The notes under the pieces: generated by a model
What the model saw: only the letters and a program-made list of their open reading frames with translations
Told to the model about the DNA's origin: nothing
Database searches by the model: none
Program-made: the position numbers and the translations under genes
Origin: Incurvaria masculella
Taxonomy: Eukaryota > Arthropoda > Insecta > Lepidoptera > Incurvariidae
NCBI GenBank assembly: GCA_946894095.1
Contig: OX335654.1
Span: 16,191,687 to 16,255,686, forward strand
Direction: 5' to 3'
DNA: 64,000 bases
Part shown: piece after piece, positions 54,364-64,000 of the stretch
Layout: each line of letters begins with the position of its first letter
Position numbering within the stretch: the stretch's first letter is position 1

Positions 54364-54732
54364 TTCGGTCGCCCAGTGACGCGACGCCTTGAGATTCAAT
54401 AAGCTTGGTAAAGCAACTCCGAGCACGGTTCGGTTCTAGGTGGGTTAAATTTTACCACCGTTGAGGCCAGCCGTGGTTCGGATTCCACGTAAAACTGTAG
54501 GTCCCCTTATTACTAAGTATTAGGGTCAATCCCGCCCGAGTGGGTACCATTGCATTGAATGAATGTTAGTCGAAGCGGCAATGAAAATTGTCCGTATGTT
54601 CCACACCGTTCAATGTAGCCGAGCAATATGAGGAAGGTCCTGGCATGGCACCTAGTTCCCATGTGGTATGTTAGGCTAATATAATGACGGTCGATTGGTA
54701 TGAGCAATCTATGCCCAGTTACATAAAAAAAA
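54364..54732 (+). mobile_element. SINE, full length, 5S-derived head, older copy
   Basis: The head keeps cggtcgcccagtgacgcgac and traces of the 5S words (ggtaaagcaactccgag, ctaggtgggttaaa). The body resumes at ccgtggttcggattccacg, and the tail has ttcccatgtggtatg. Divergence is highest in the head and in the tail hairpin. It shows that the 5S-headed subfamily is not a single recent event. Confidence 0.88.
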
Positions 54733-56080
54733 GCCTTCAGGTGTTATATTAATGTACCTTCCAATCTCATTGAGGCACATATATAACGATAAAGTTTAAC
54801 TGACAACTTTAATTCTATTCAAATCAAGTTATCTTGCAATACTATTATAGTAAAATAACATAGAGCACGCTTCTTGCGAGACTTCACATTGTGCGGTACA
54901 CCGATGAGAAATCCTTTTCATAACGAAAGGTCGTAAGTACAAGCGAAATATCCACAGACCCCACGTCGGAAACGTCCGCGCGGCAGCTCCGTCGGGACGG
55001 GACTGACGACCCGCTCGCTGGGCGCGTAATATGTATGAACGTTTGTATGAAAATTGGACGCCGTGCGCGACATTTACGTTGGTTAATTAATTTGAATAAA
55101 ATATTTTGAAATTTTGCTAGTTTCGAGGTATGGGGTCACAGTTAAAGATATAAGCAACCTAAGATAATAATAATATCGTCACTTTTTTAACTGAATATAT
55201 TAATTAAATTTGCACAAAGTTAAGCTGTTTTCAAGAAAATAGACAGGTTCAGATTTTTTTTACATAAATCTAAAAGTTCTATTAAAAAACGAAAGGTATG
55301 GGGTCCTTATGTAACAGTTGTTCTTTCCAACACATATTTTTAATCATGAGTTATCTTTTTGCATGTGCTATAAATATGGGTTCAAAAAACTACAATTTCA
55401 CAAAATCGGACGATAGGCTCTTAAGGCGTCGGCAGCGGAAGGTTCGATCGGTGCAAAGGCGTCGGGCTATACGCGGTGCGATAGCGGCAGCGGTGAGGGC
55501 AGCGCGCCACCTTCCTGCATGTTTCTTGTAACGCGCGACGCGCTGCACCGGCGACATTTCCATTGCGACAAATTACGTTAACACATTAGCGAGACGACGC
55601 CGCCGCCGCCACCGCCGCGGAGCCGCCCGCTGTAACCACGATCTACGGCGGTTTCTGATTCGATTAGATCCCGTGACGTGCATGGAAATTTGCGTTGCAT
55701 CGACGGTATTTCTCTTAATCCGGACGAAATTATCATATTATTTATTCTTGGAAGTAACTATAAAACTTTCTTTATCGCTGACCCGACTATTCTTAAAAAC
55801 TCGAAGTATTCGACGCGATGGTGTATTTTTTAAACGAGTTACTTTATACTGACATGGCTACAATTCACTTGTTATTAATAATATTTCACTAGTCATTAGA
55901 ATAAAAAAAAATATGTCTAGAAACTATCACCAAATAAAAAAATTAAAACAATCTATTATAATAAACAATTTATGAGTGATATTTTCATAACTAAAACCTC
56001 ATATAAAAATAAAGGAAAGATCAAAACTATTAAAGCAATATTTAGTATTTGGATAAATCCTCACGTTTTGCCCAGACCTG
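54733..56080. other. No gene recognised; GC island at 55.4-55.7 kb
   Basis: 55430-55660 is CpG-rich with a (gcc)n run. An open frame at 55298-55531 has an arginine-rich end from GC-rich codons and no known motif. Confidence 0.3.
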
Positions 56081-56249
56081 AAGCCTAAGTCCGCTATTAC
56101 ATAACTCTGTTTCGAGCGTTAAGCGTTAAGAGATAACCCCGAAATCACACAAAATTTGGTAGTGTTAGTTGGTACATTTTTTTGTGATTCCGGGGTTATC
56201 TCATAACGCTAACGCTCAAAAGTGGAGCTATCTAATAGGACTTAGGCTT
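56081..56249. mobile_element. 169-bp foldback element
   Basis: aagcctaagtcc at the left end and ggacttaggctt at the right are inverted; pairing is nearly continuous inward through gagcgttaagcgtta and gagataaccccgaaatcaca, about 68 bp per arm, with a 34-base loop. No coding. Hairpin of this size could be a MITE or a template-switch product. Confidence 0.88.
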
Positions 56250-58193
56250 CTTTGTTGTCCTGTTAAACTTTAAGACAACTATACTCAGTTTTAACGCACC
56301 CACAATACGCTCCCCACAGCTCGAAACTGTAATATAACCCAAGTTAGCAACACTACGTTCATATAAACGCTAAACACTCGTCTTATTGACGCGTTTCACC
56401 GGTCCCGCGCATGTTCCGCAACTAATTGCGGCGAAAAATAATTTCCTCATTCGCACCCGGAAAATGCGACCGATGAAGCATGAAATGAAACGAACTTCGG
56501 GCGTTCCCGCGGCCCCTTTACATAATTATGTCGTGTCAAAAATTAATTAAAGTCCATCGAGGCCGATGTTGGGGGGCGGCTGATAAGGAAAACCACCCCC
56601 CCCCCCTCTCTCTAGAAAAGTCGTCAATGACTCGACGTTTTGGAAACGCCTAAATGTGACAACTGGACTGCTCGAACCACGAATACTTGGTCCCGAGGTC
56701 CATACTTTCGCTTTGTTCGAGCAGAAACGGTTTCATTATATCCGGTTCTTCACGTGACGGGACGGAATGAGACGAAACTGCTCGGAGCAAAGCTCCAGCC
56801 TGAACGTCACAACCAAAAAATGATTCTGTCATCATTTTGACTTTAAACAAACAACCAGAGAATTTCTTACTAAATTCATTAAAGGTTCACCAAATTTATA
56901 GTCGATACAAAATCCGACTCCGAATGACGTGGGCGACTTTATGCCTGATGTTCAAGTGACAGTTGATGGTCCATGCTCTGATTCCAAGGAGCAGCAAAAA
57001 CAAGTACGACGGCCGCACCCTTTTTCGGCTAAAGAAAACGCCCACACACTGTCAAACACAAGACACTGTCAGCCAAAAAGCAATTTATAGTTATTCTTAG
57101 TTCCACTCTGTTCAGCCAGCTCGAGCACACCCTTTGACGCTGCCTAGAAAAGTCGAGATTTCAAAAGGACATTGCTTATGGCATCCTCAATTTCCCGCAA
57201 CAGTCCTCTTGCTCGGCGGCGGCAAAAAGCTGCACCCTTCAGTTGCATTTAAATAGTTGCGCGAGCCAAGCGCCGAAGGTCCGCCGACGGTGTCGCCGCC
57301 TCCGCAAAACACAACAGAGCTCCTCCCCCCTCCCGCCGTCCCGACCCGCGCCCGCCGCTGGCGCCGACATATTTAATTCATAAACAAGAGCAATCTCCAG
57401 TGACGACGATATTTTTTGCGCCTCCCCCCCCCCCCCCCCTCCGAGCCCGCTTCGACGAACTTCACTCCAAGTAACACGCTCCTGAAACTTTGCCAAACGA
57501 CCGCGCCCGAGATTTTCATACGCCCCCGGCGATATATCACTAGCCCGAAACTGTATTTAAAATATATTTTTCACGGGCCGGCCCGCGCGTTGGCAACATA
57601 AATTCACGGGCGGCCAAGTTGGGCCGTCGCTCACTGGCACCGACGGAAGGGATGTACTGGTTTTAATTTGATGCATTGCCCCTTAATGCGGCCGAAGTTG
57701 GTTAATTATGTAAATTGTGAACCCCGCACCGGCGCGAGTGTCTGGAGAGTCGGCTCGGGGGGAGAGATTAGGTTTAGCGGGTGCCGCCTTCTTGGCAACA
57801 AATCATGAAAAACTTTGCGTCGTAAATATTAAATCGTGGATACTCACTAAATTTGCGAGTTACGCGACTTTGCAGGCGGCGGTTAGGGAAATGGGGGTCT
57901 ATTTAACCCCTTACCTCCGCGGTAAGTATTTAAGTAGATACACTTTACTGGGAAATATGTAAGTATTATTCGTAGTAATATCGACAGAACTGCTTAAAGA
58001 TGTTGGTGCGACGATTCCAGTAGACTTATTACTACCGCGTATCGCCCATCAATAAATCGCGTCGATCGTCGATTTCGCCATCTTACAGCATTGAAGAAAA
58101 CATTTAAGGTATACACATAGATTTTTATATTTGTGAAGAAACATATTTCCAACAAATTTACATTATTTCATGTTTATACAAAATTTTCATAAA
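56250..58193. other. No gene recognised; GC island and poly-C runs
   Basis: 57220-57620 is CpG-rich with a 16-base C run at 57424 and, further upstream, an 11-base C run at 56596. Words such as taattaa and aataaat are interspersed with GC-rich DNA, as in some enhancers, but no function can be assigned. Confidence 0.3.
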
Positions 58194-58391
58194 AAAACCG
58201 ACTTCAAAGAATAAGTATTCCAAAACAAATTAACATGCACGAAAAGGAAAAAAAAATGTTGACATTTTAAAGTTACGATTATTGTACATTTTTGAGTCGG
58301 CGTCAGCCGGGCACGCGCTGTGCCACTCAAGAGAACATAAGAGAAAAAAGAACACTCCAATTGAAAACCTCCTTTTTTAAAGTCGGTTAAA
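58194..58391 (+). mobile_element. Lepidopteran repeat R5, copy 2
   Basis: aaaaccgacttcaaag, aagtattccaaaac, aaattaacatgcac and gtcagccgggcacgcgctg match the 3' part of 33491-33806; the right end is acctccttttttaaagtcgg. The ends are inverted (accgacttc / aaagtcggt). Confidence 0.72.
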
Positions 58392-58769
58392 ACTATAAGA
58401 ATATTAGAAAAAGTAATTAACTGTGTAGAACTCGTATGGTGTAATTTTACGAAATCAACGATTGAAGCGATTTAGTGATAGGCGATACAAGCAGCTTACG
58501 TTCATTCCTTCAGTAATGGTTAAGATAACATTAAGTGATAGCGCTAACACTTGTAGTGGACTCGTATTTTTCTAGGACAATGTGTGAGGGGTAAGCTCGT
58601 GTTACTACACTCGACAAGACAAACACCGCCCGCCCCGCTCCCCGTAGCCGCCGGCGCGACAACACTCGTACAAATTAACACAACTCTTGATCAGCTCGGA
58701 GTCATTAGTCGTGACGCTACGTGTTCGGAAAGTGGTCCCGCCGCGCGCCGCACACCGGCACCGTTGGTC
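58392..58769. other. No gene recognised
   Basis: Becomes GC-rich from about 58600. Nothing recognised. Confidence 0.3.
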
Positions 58770-59527
58770 CTGTCCGACCATCGGATTCGAGATTCCGAGT
58801 CATAAACACGCATTGGCTGCAAGGATGGGCCGATTCGACGATCTTAGTCGAAGTTTCAAGGCATGCCACGCATTGACTGCACGGTTGGGCCGATTCGACA
58901 ATCTTAGTCGAAGTTTCAAGGCATGCCACGCATTGACTGCACGGTTGGGCCGATTCGACAATCTTAGTCGAAGTTTCAAGGCATGCCACGCATTGACTGC
59001 ACGGTTGGGCCGATTCGACAATCTTAGTCGAAGTTTCAAGGCATGCCACGCATTGACTGCACGGTTGGGCCGATTCGACAATCTTAGTCGAAGTTTCAAG
59101 GCATCCCACGCATTGACTGCAAGGTTGGGCCGATTCGACAATCTTATTCGAAATTCCAAGTCATACCACGCATTGACTGCACAACGATTGGGCCGATTCG
59201 ACAATCGTATTCGAGAATCCATGTCATACCATGCGTCGAATGCACGGTTGGGTTAATCCGACAATCTTATTCGATTTCCCAAGTCATACCACGCATTGAC
59301 TGGACGACTGGATCTTCAACTATTTTTTGTTCGAGTTCCCAAGTCATCGGAATTCCAAAACATACGCAACGCAAGGCCAAGCAACCACCTAAGATTCCAT
59401 GTCATACGAAACTTTTGAATCGCGCATGGCAGTGCCGATCCATTCCGATGAGATTTCAAGTCAAACATTACAATTCCTCCCGTACGGTTGGGCCGATTCA
59501 AGCATATGATTCGAGATCCTAAGTCAT
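58770..59527. repeat. 60-bp tandem array, about 12 units with a homogenised core
   Basis: The unit is cacgcattgactgcacggtt, gggccgattcgacaatctta, gtcgaagtttcaaggcatgc. Four consecutive units (58861-59100) are identical. The units on either side diverge stepwise and the last ones (59340-59527) are hardly recognisable. Because 60 is a multiple of three, stop-free frames of 130-189 codons appear on both strands. Core identity with decaying edges is the signature of unequal exchange or replication slippage acting in the centre. Confidence 0.97.
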
Positions 59528-60044
59528 TTTGACCTCCGAAATTAACCCCAGTTCCGTAACAGTATATTAGCAGCATCGTGCATCAATGGTCTAGATACGA
59601 ACTGGGTACTCCGCCCGATGTGTGCGCGCCCTATACCGAGCTTCGCAAGGAACGCGAGCCCGATTCGAGATGTTTGCACACGACCCGCACCGTCAGACCT
59701 CGCTTCCCCCCGCCCGCTCCGCGCCGCCGCCAGCGGTGACGCAGGCAGTAATCTCGCTGTAACCTAATTCACGAAATATGGAGCGCCCAACGACTCCACC
59801 TGCTTGCGTACGCCCGACGGAGAGAAAATGTCTCACTCGCGTCTCGCGACTAGGGGACACGCCGCGTTCGCCTTACGAAGGTGTTTCTGAGGAGGTTGGC
59901 TCAGCGTGTTGAGATAAGACGTGAAATGAGACAATACTGTTGAAGGCACAATGTAAATTTTTAACCATCGCTTTGTGCACTTATAGCGCTTCGACCACGA
60001 AGACATGGTTCAAAAGCGGTGTTAATAAATTCAGCCCCCCAAAG
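59528..60044. other. GC-rich island, no gene recognised
   Basis: 59600-59830 is CpG-rich. Nothing recognised. Confidence 0.3.
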
Positions 60045-60362
60045 TTGTTGCCTGCGTTGCGAGGCACCTGACCTTTACGAAGTATTACATCGATTTAGTC
60101 GCGGTACGTTTTCCTAGGCCGTCCGGGCACGACATTTCCGCTCACATCTGCTCTATAAATGTTTTTCGTCATTCTTTCGTCGCCCATTTGTTCCATGTGT
60201 CCAATCCATCTTAGCACTTCCTTCTCGGTTCTCATCACATCATTTTTCAATTGACACTGCTCTAACCGATTAATTTCAAAGTTTTTCCGTTAGATTAACT
60301 TCTCATACTTTCCACAACGAACGCATTTCTACTGCATTTATTCTACATTCGTGCCTCTTCTG
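60045..60362 (-). pseudogene. LINE reverse-transcriptase C-terminal remnant, frameshifted
   Basis: Minus strand. Bases 60362-60303 read QKRHECRINAVEMRSLW then stop. A different frame, open from 60292 to 60095, reads CQLKNDVMRTEKEVLRWIGH, then MEQMGDERMTKNIYRADVSG and PGRPRKTYRD before a stop. It continues after that stop with DVILRKGQV. The order INAVEMRSL, LRWxGHxExM, GRPRKT and LKKGQV is that of a widespread insect non-LTR retrotransposon ORF2 downstream of the RT domain. At least one frameshift and one stop make it dead. The copy at 30958 is a relative. Confidence 0.88.
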
Positions 60363-60384
60363 TCATACCCAAGACTCGCTTATA

Positions 60385-60470
60385 CATAAAATGCGTGTGA
60401 CCGACGAATACCAAAGCAAGACGATAAGGATCCCTTTTTTCGCGTTCTGCGACAGGACCCTAAACAATCT
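60385..60470 (+). repeat. Interspersed repeat R7, copy 2
   Basis: aaaatgcgtgtgaccgac, taccaaagca, acgataaggatccctttttt; partner of 5430. Confidence 0.6.
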
Positions 60471-60863
60471 TTGGAGTACGAGCCACCAATATATAACTTA
60501 AGTAGAAATATTTTCGGGTTTTTATCAATATTCACGGGTTTACACACACTCAACATTGTTTCACTTACGCGTGCGCGGGCACGCCGAAACGCGAGAGCGT
60601 GACGTGTTCGCAGAGTGAAGCGGGCGCGTCGATACCCGACGTAGGTGCACTTAAAATAATTGAGTACGCTTCATCTCTCGAGCCGAAAGGAGCGGGCTGC
60701 TCTCGCGAAGATTTAAAAGCCTGAAAGACAACTCGTAATGGGCTATTCTTACACGCGTGCCCATCCGACGGGCTTAAAAGCCGAGGCGCGCGCATTTCGC
60801 CGTGTATGTGTAGCAGCGACGTGTGTGGTAGGATTTATTGTAAGAGCAGAAATGTATGTTTTC
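60471..60863. other. GC-rich stretch, no gene recognised
   Basis: 60550-60830 is CpG-rich. Nothing recognised. Confidence 0.3.
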
Positions 60864-61179
60864 TTTTTATGCGACTGGACATGGATGGGTAATACCACAC
60901 CCACCGTCATGGTATTAGCCTAACACACCGCACTCTCGAAGGACCTTAACTTTACTAGAACGGATACATTCGACTAGATGGAAAACACGGACAATGTTTC
61001 ATTGTCGCTTCAACCATATCTCCACCTACAGTTTTAAATGGATTTCAAGCCATGAAACAGTTCGCATTAGTCACGAAATGCACTTACCCAACGCAGAAAG
61101 AGAAAGAAAGTAGGGCGGGGCATCTGAACACAGACCTCTTGGATGGAAGGCAAGTCCACCCGCTCCTGAGCTACGAGCC
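60864..61179 (-). mobile_element. SINE, tRNA-like head with internal deletions
   Basis: Reverse orientation. Tail, a shortened body (the cccgcccgg block is missing), ctttctctttctgcgttgg and a decayed head ending ggctcgtagctcaggagcgg are present. The tail hairpin arms ggtaataccac / catggtattagcc are partly kept. Head words (cttgccttccatcc) are of T2 type. Confidence 0.82.
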
Positions 61180-61284
61180 GTTCGTGTACTTCCCGGATGT
61201 ATTTTAATGAAAAGTACAATCCCATAGAAACGTTGCAGGTAAAATAATACACATATTACTTTAATTGTCAGTGTGGTATCGATG

Positions 61285-61545
61285 GGTCATTCCGGCTTCA
61301 AGAAGGAATGAATTCCCATTCATACTTCACAAGTCCACAATTAAGGGTTCGACGGAACTGGATAACCCGCAAAAGCTAACCAGAATGGTTGAAATTTGAC
61401 TCTCCGGTTCCCCGTGACGCTAAGCCTCCTAAAAATACAGGCGCTAGTCCAATTTCGGCTTCAAAAAATACCCGCTCGCCGAACGGATTTCTATCAGCCC
61501 CTTCGAGAATGGTTATAAGCCCACTTGGAAACGTTCTAAGCCGGA
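61285..61545 (-). repeat. Interspersed repeat R10, copy 2
   Basis: The reverse complement runs gggcttataaccattctcg, gaagccgaaattggact, aaccattctgg and ggacttgtgaagtatgaatg, the same order as 49505-49798. Identity is low. Confidence 0.6.
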
Positions 61546-64000
61546 ATGTAAATTTTTGGTGAGGAGGAGAAATAAGAAACCTGCTAAGGAATGTTGTTGG
61601 TAATGAATGAAAAGCAGGAGGGCGCGTTTACGAAATGAATACCGATTTGTAACCTAACAACAAAACTGAGAATAGTAAAGCATCGTTCTTTACGCTTTTA
61701 CATATCTTTTCCGAGACGCTAAATAAATCCACGAAGGCTAATAGAAATTGGCTCATCTAGTTACCGGCGTTTCAAGGCAATTCGGCCCTTAATACCGACA
61801 GTAAGTCAATCAAACACAAATTGCACCCAGTTGTGGTCGAATTAAACTCATCCCCCGCCTACCTGAATGTCGATGATACAGAAGCGGCGGCACTGATCAC
61901 GCCAAACTATTCGATGCTGGGAACGGGGAAAACTCGATGGCTAACTAGACGCACGGAAAATGCCAATAAGGCGGAGTCTCACGTACACTTCCAAACAACA
62001 GTCGAACAAGTAATAATATTGTTAGCGAAGTTATGAGGCGGCGGCGCTCTCTCGGCAGCCTTCACTCGATACTTCAAAATCACTCGGACCGAATGAGACG
62101 TGAGTGAAAAGCGCGGGCGATGACGTGAGCGTGCGATGGAAGAAGTTGCGGAAGAATAGGGTCGTGTCGAGTTAAGATATTGTGCACTCAATCTCTTAAG
62201 ACGTCTAAGACATCGTCCTAATTGAACGCGAATACGCGACCATCGCTTGTTCGCGTGAATTTTGCTGTCATGAACTGCCGATCAAACGTACTGATGTCGT
62301 GTATGTGATGACATACGACTAACAATTTTGGTATCAATTCGAACGAACGCGCGATCCGATATCTTGATGTCACTTTCGCGCGAAAATTGCTTCGCGTCTG
62401 TAAGCGGTGTTTCGTACCTAGCGACACGCGCAAAATAATTCATTTTACAGTAAAAAACTGCTTATCTTCGACGTCAATGGTTGGCGCCGATGCAATTAAA
62501 AAAGCGAAGCGGACTCGGCGGCCTTACTCATGATCTATTTAATAATGTATTTATTATATAGTATTTATTTATATTTAGGTATAATGTGTATTTATATTAC
62601 TGTGTATTTTAGGAATTATTTTTGATTGAATAAAGTACATAATTTTCTTCTTAACTGCTACTTGCACTACTACTCACGATACGCAAAGGTAGACTCGTAG
62701 AGAATGCCTCCAGCAATAGATGGTGCCTTTTGCCCAATTTTTTTTAGTGCAATAAACATATATAAATAAATAAATGATCGCACGAACAAAGACTCGGCAC
62801 TAATATATAAGTCATAAGTTCGATATTTGTGCCCGGCCAGTGTACGCATCTACTCCACCCTGTGAGCACGCAGGTACACGTGCAACTAACAACGAGCCTG
62901 ATGCGTCTGTATGCGATAATATTTTAATTGGTTTTAAAAAAAACTTTAGCAAATGATAAGTTCGCTGGATCGGTGCTGAATGCTAGGAAGTTAACGTTAC
63001 TAGACGGTATACAGTTCCAATAAAAAAAAACAAAAACAGATAAACTTGAAATATTGAAATATTTAATGAAAATATTTTCTTTTTCTTGAACTAATTTATT
63101 TATTTAGGCCTTATATTATAATAATAATATATTTAATCTCAGCGTAACATAACGAATGTACTCTAAGAGCACTTTTACTTTATAAACGATTTCGCCAATG
63201 TATTTACTAACTCTAAGCATATACATTTCATAATTTAGGTATTTACTGTAGAAATAACGAGATCTAAGAGTTTTTACATCCCAAAGTTATTACGTAAAAT
63301 AGGATTTCCTTTTCATTTCAGAGCATAGGACCGATTCCTGGAACTCTTCTACGAAAAACACCTTTCATAGAATCAAAGAAATGGGATTATTAAAACCACC
63401 TATTCAGCTCTTTCCAGAGATCGTTCTTTTGATACTTTATTGGGATAATAACACATAAGGCACATAAGTCGAAATAGATCAATGCTCAGCAACAAAACAA
63501 TATCTTACTTTCATTTCAAGCTCCGTTCAAAGTGAGCACTTCTGCGCAGAGAATAAAGTTAAATTTGCTTTATCGTAACATTTGAACCACATTCCGTGTC
63601 CGCGAGCAGTTAGCGGCTAGTGCCATTGTCTAATTAGGGGACCGCTGAACGAACTTGTAGTCTGGTACACACCGGCAACTGTCGCCTGACGCCCGCCGAC
63701 GTTATCGGCCTGATCTACACGAGGGTTCGCGAAACGAGCTAGCACAGGTGTAGGAGGCCAATTCGTGCGCTAATTAGTTTACATACGGAATACAAACTCC
63801 TGAATCCTCAATGAATCAGTAAATAACTTCAGACCTTTTCTGGTTCATTTACGGGATATCTTATGGAAATGGATATATAATTTTTCGTTACCTCTGAATT
63901 GGGAAACGAATGTAAATGTTTGATTACGTGCTACCTACCGATTCCGTGCGTGATTTCCGTGATTATACCAGAGTAGCAAAGTGAATTCTTCTCCTAAGAA
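61546..64000. other. No gene or repeat recognised to the window end
   Basis: 61800-62500 is GC-richer with CpG; 62540-62660 is AT-rich and has aataaagtac, a possible polyadenylation signal without an associated exon. 63600-63780 is GC-richer and contains ctaattag twice, a homeodomain-type word. No coding region was recognised. Confidence 0.35.

Noticed and set aside
58687..59256. 189-codon repeat protein and two antisense counterparts
   Set aside because: All derive from the 60-bp array, whose unit happens to lack stops; no codon-level signal separates one strand from the other.
62620..62650. Host gene 3' end with polyadenylation signal
   Set aside because: An aataaa word alone in AT-rich DNA is not evidence; no upstream exon is visible.

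Overview
The window looks like intergenic or intronic DNA of an insect, most likely a moth or butterfly. The base composition is AT-rich with short GC-rich islands. Several interspersed repeats are ones I know from lepidopteran genomes: the element ending in the palindrome gtgcgagtccgactcgcac followed by ttggccggttttt, the repeat starting tagccgacttcaaaaaagg, and LINE-like tails ending ataatattagtaggat. I found no convincing host protein-coding exon, rRNA gene, functional tRNA gene or CRISPR array in 64 kb. Assignment to Lepidoptera is from memory of repeat families, not from a database search.

The one intact protein gene is ORF1 of a LINE at 7492-8955 (487 aa, RRM-like region plus three zinc knuckles). 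It sits in a complete insertion bounded by a perfect 13-bp target-site duplication. Almost all of ORF2 is missing: only its last 58 codons remain, then a 3' UTR and poly(A). It is a half-LINE comparable in layout to mammalian HAL1.

The rest is a mosaic of transposon fragments. (1) About 17 copies or pieces of one SINE family share a body and a 3' tail but carry different Pol III heads: two tRNA-like heads and one derived from 5S rRNA. (2) Five copies of a roughly 0.3-kb element with a terminal hairpin occur; one lies inside a 41-bp tandem array and one inside a foldback element. (3) TTAA-bounded DNA elements include two 550-bp copies in opposite orientation. (4) A hAT deletion derivative has an 8-bp duplication and still encodes the transposase C-terminal domain. 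(5) A Helitron-like element runs from TC to CTAG between A and T. (6) There are several MITEs and foldbacks with 30-170 bp arms. (7) Two decayed LINE ORF2 ends lie on the minus strand.

Tandem arrays are frequent: about 73 bp x5 (10.7-11.0 kb), 111 bp x3 (16.2 kb), about 130 bp x4 (22.0 kb), 22 bp x15 (24.4 kb), 41 bp x8 (45.1 kb) and 60 bp x12 (58.8-59.5 kb). Many of the longer open reading frames are by-products of these arrays or of SINE copies. GC-rich islands near 13.4, 19.4, 21.5, 26.5, 28.4, 41.0, 42.7, 43.5, 55.5, 57.3 and 59.7 kb hold no gene I recognise; they could be regulatory DNA, but the sequence alone does not show it. No set of genes here works together as a cellular pathway. 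The functional relationships are between transposons: SINEs that need a LINE reverse transcriptase, MITEs that need transposases encoded elsewhere, and nested insertions that give relative ages.
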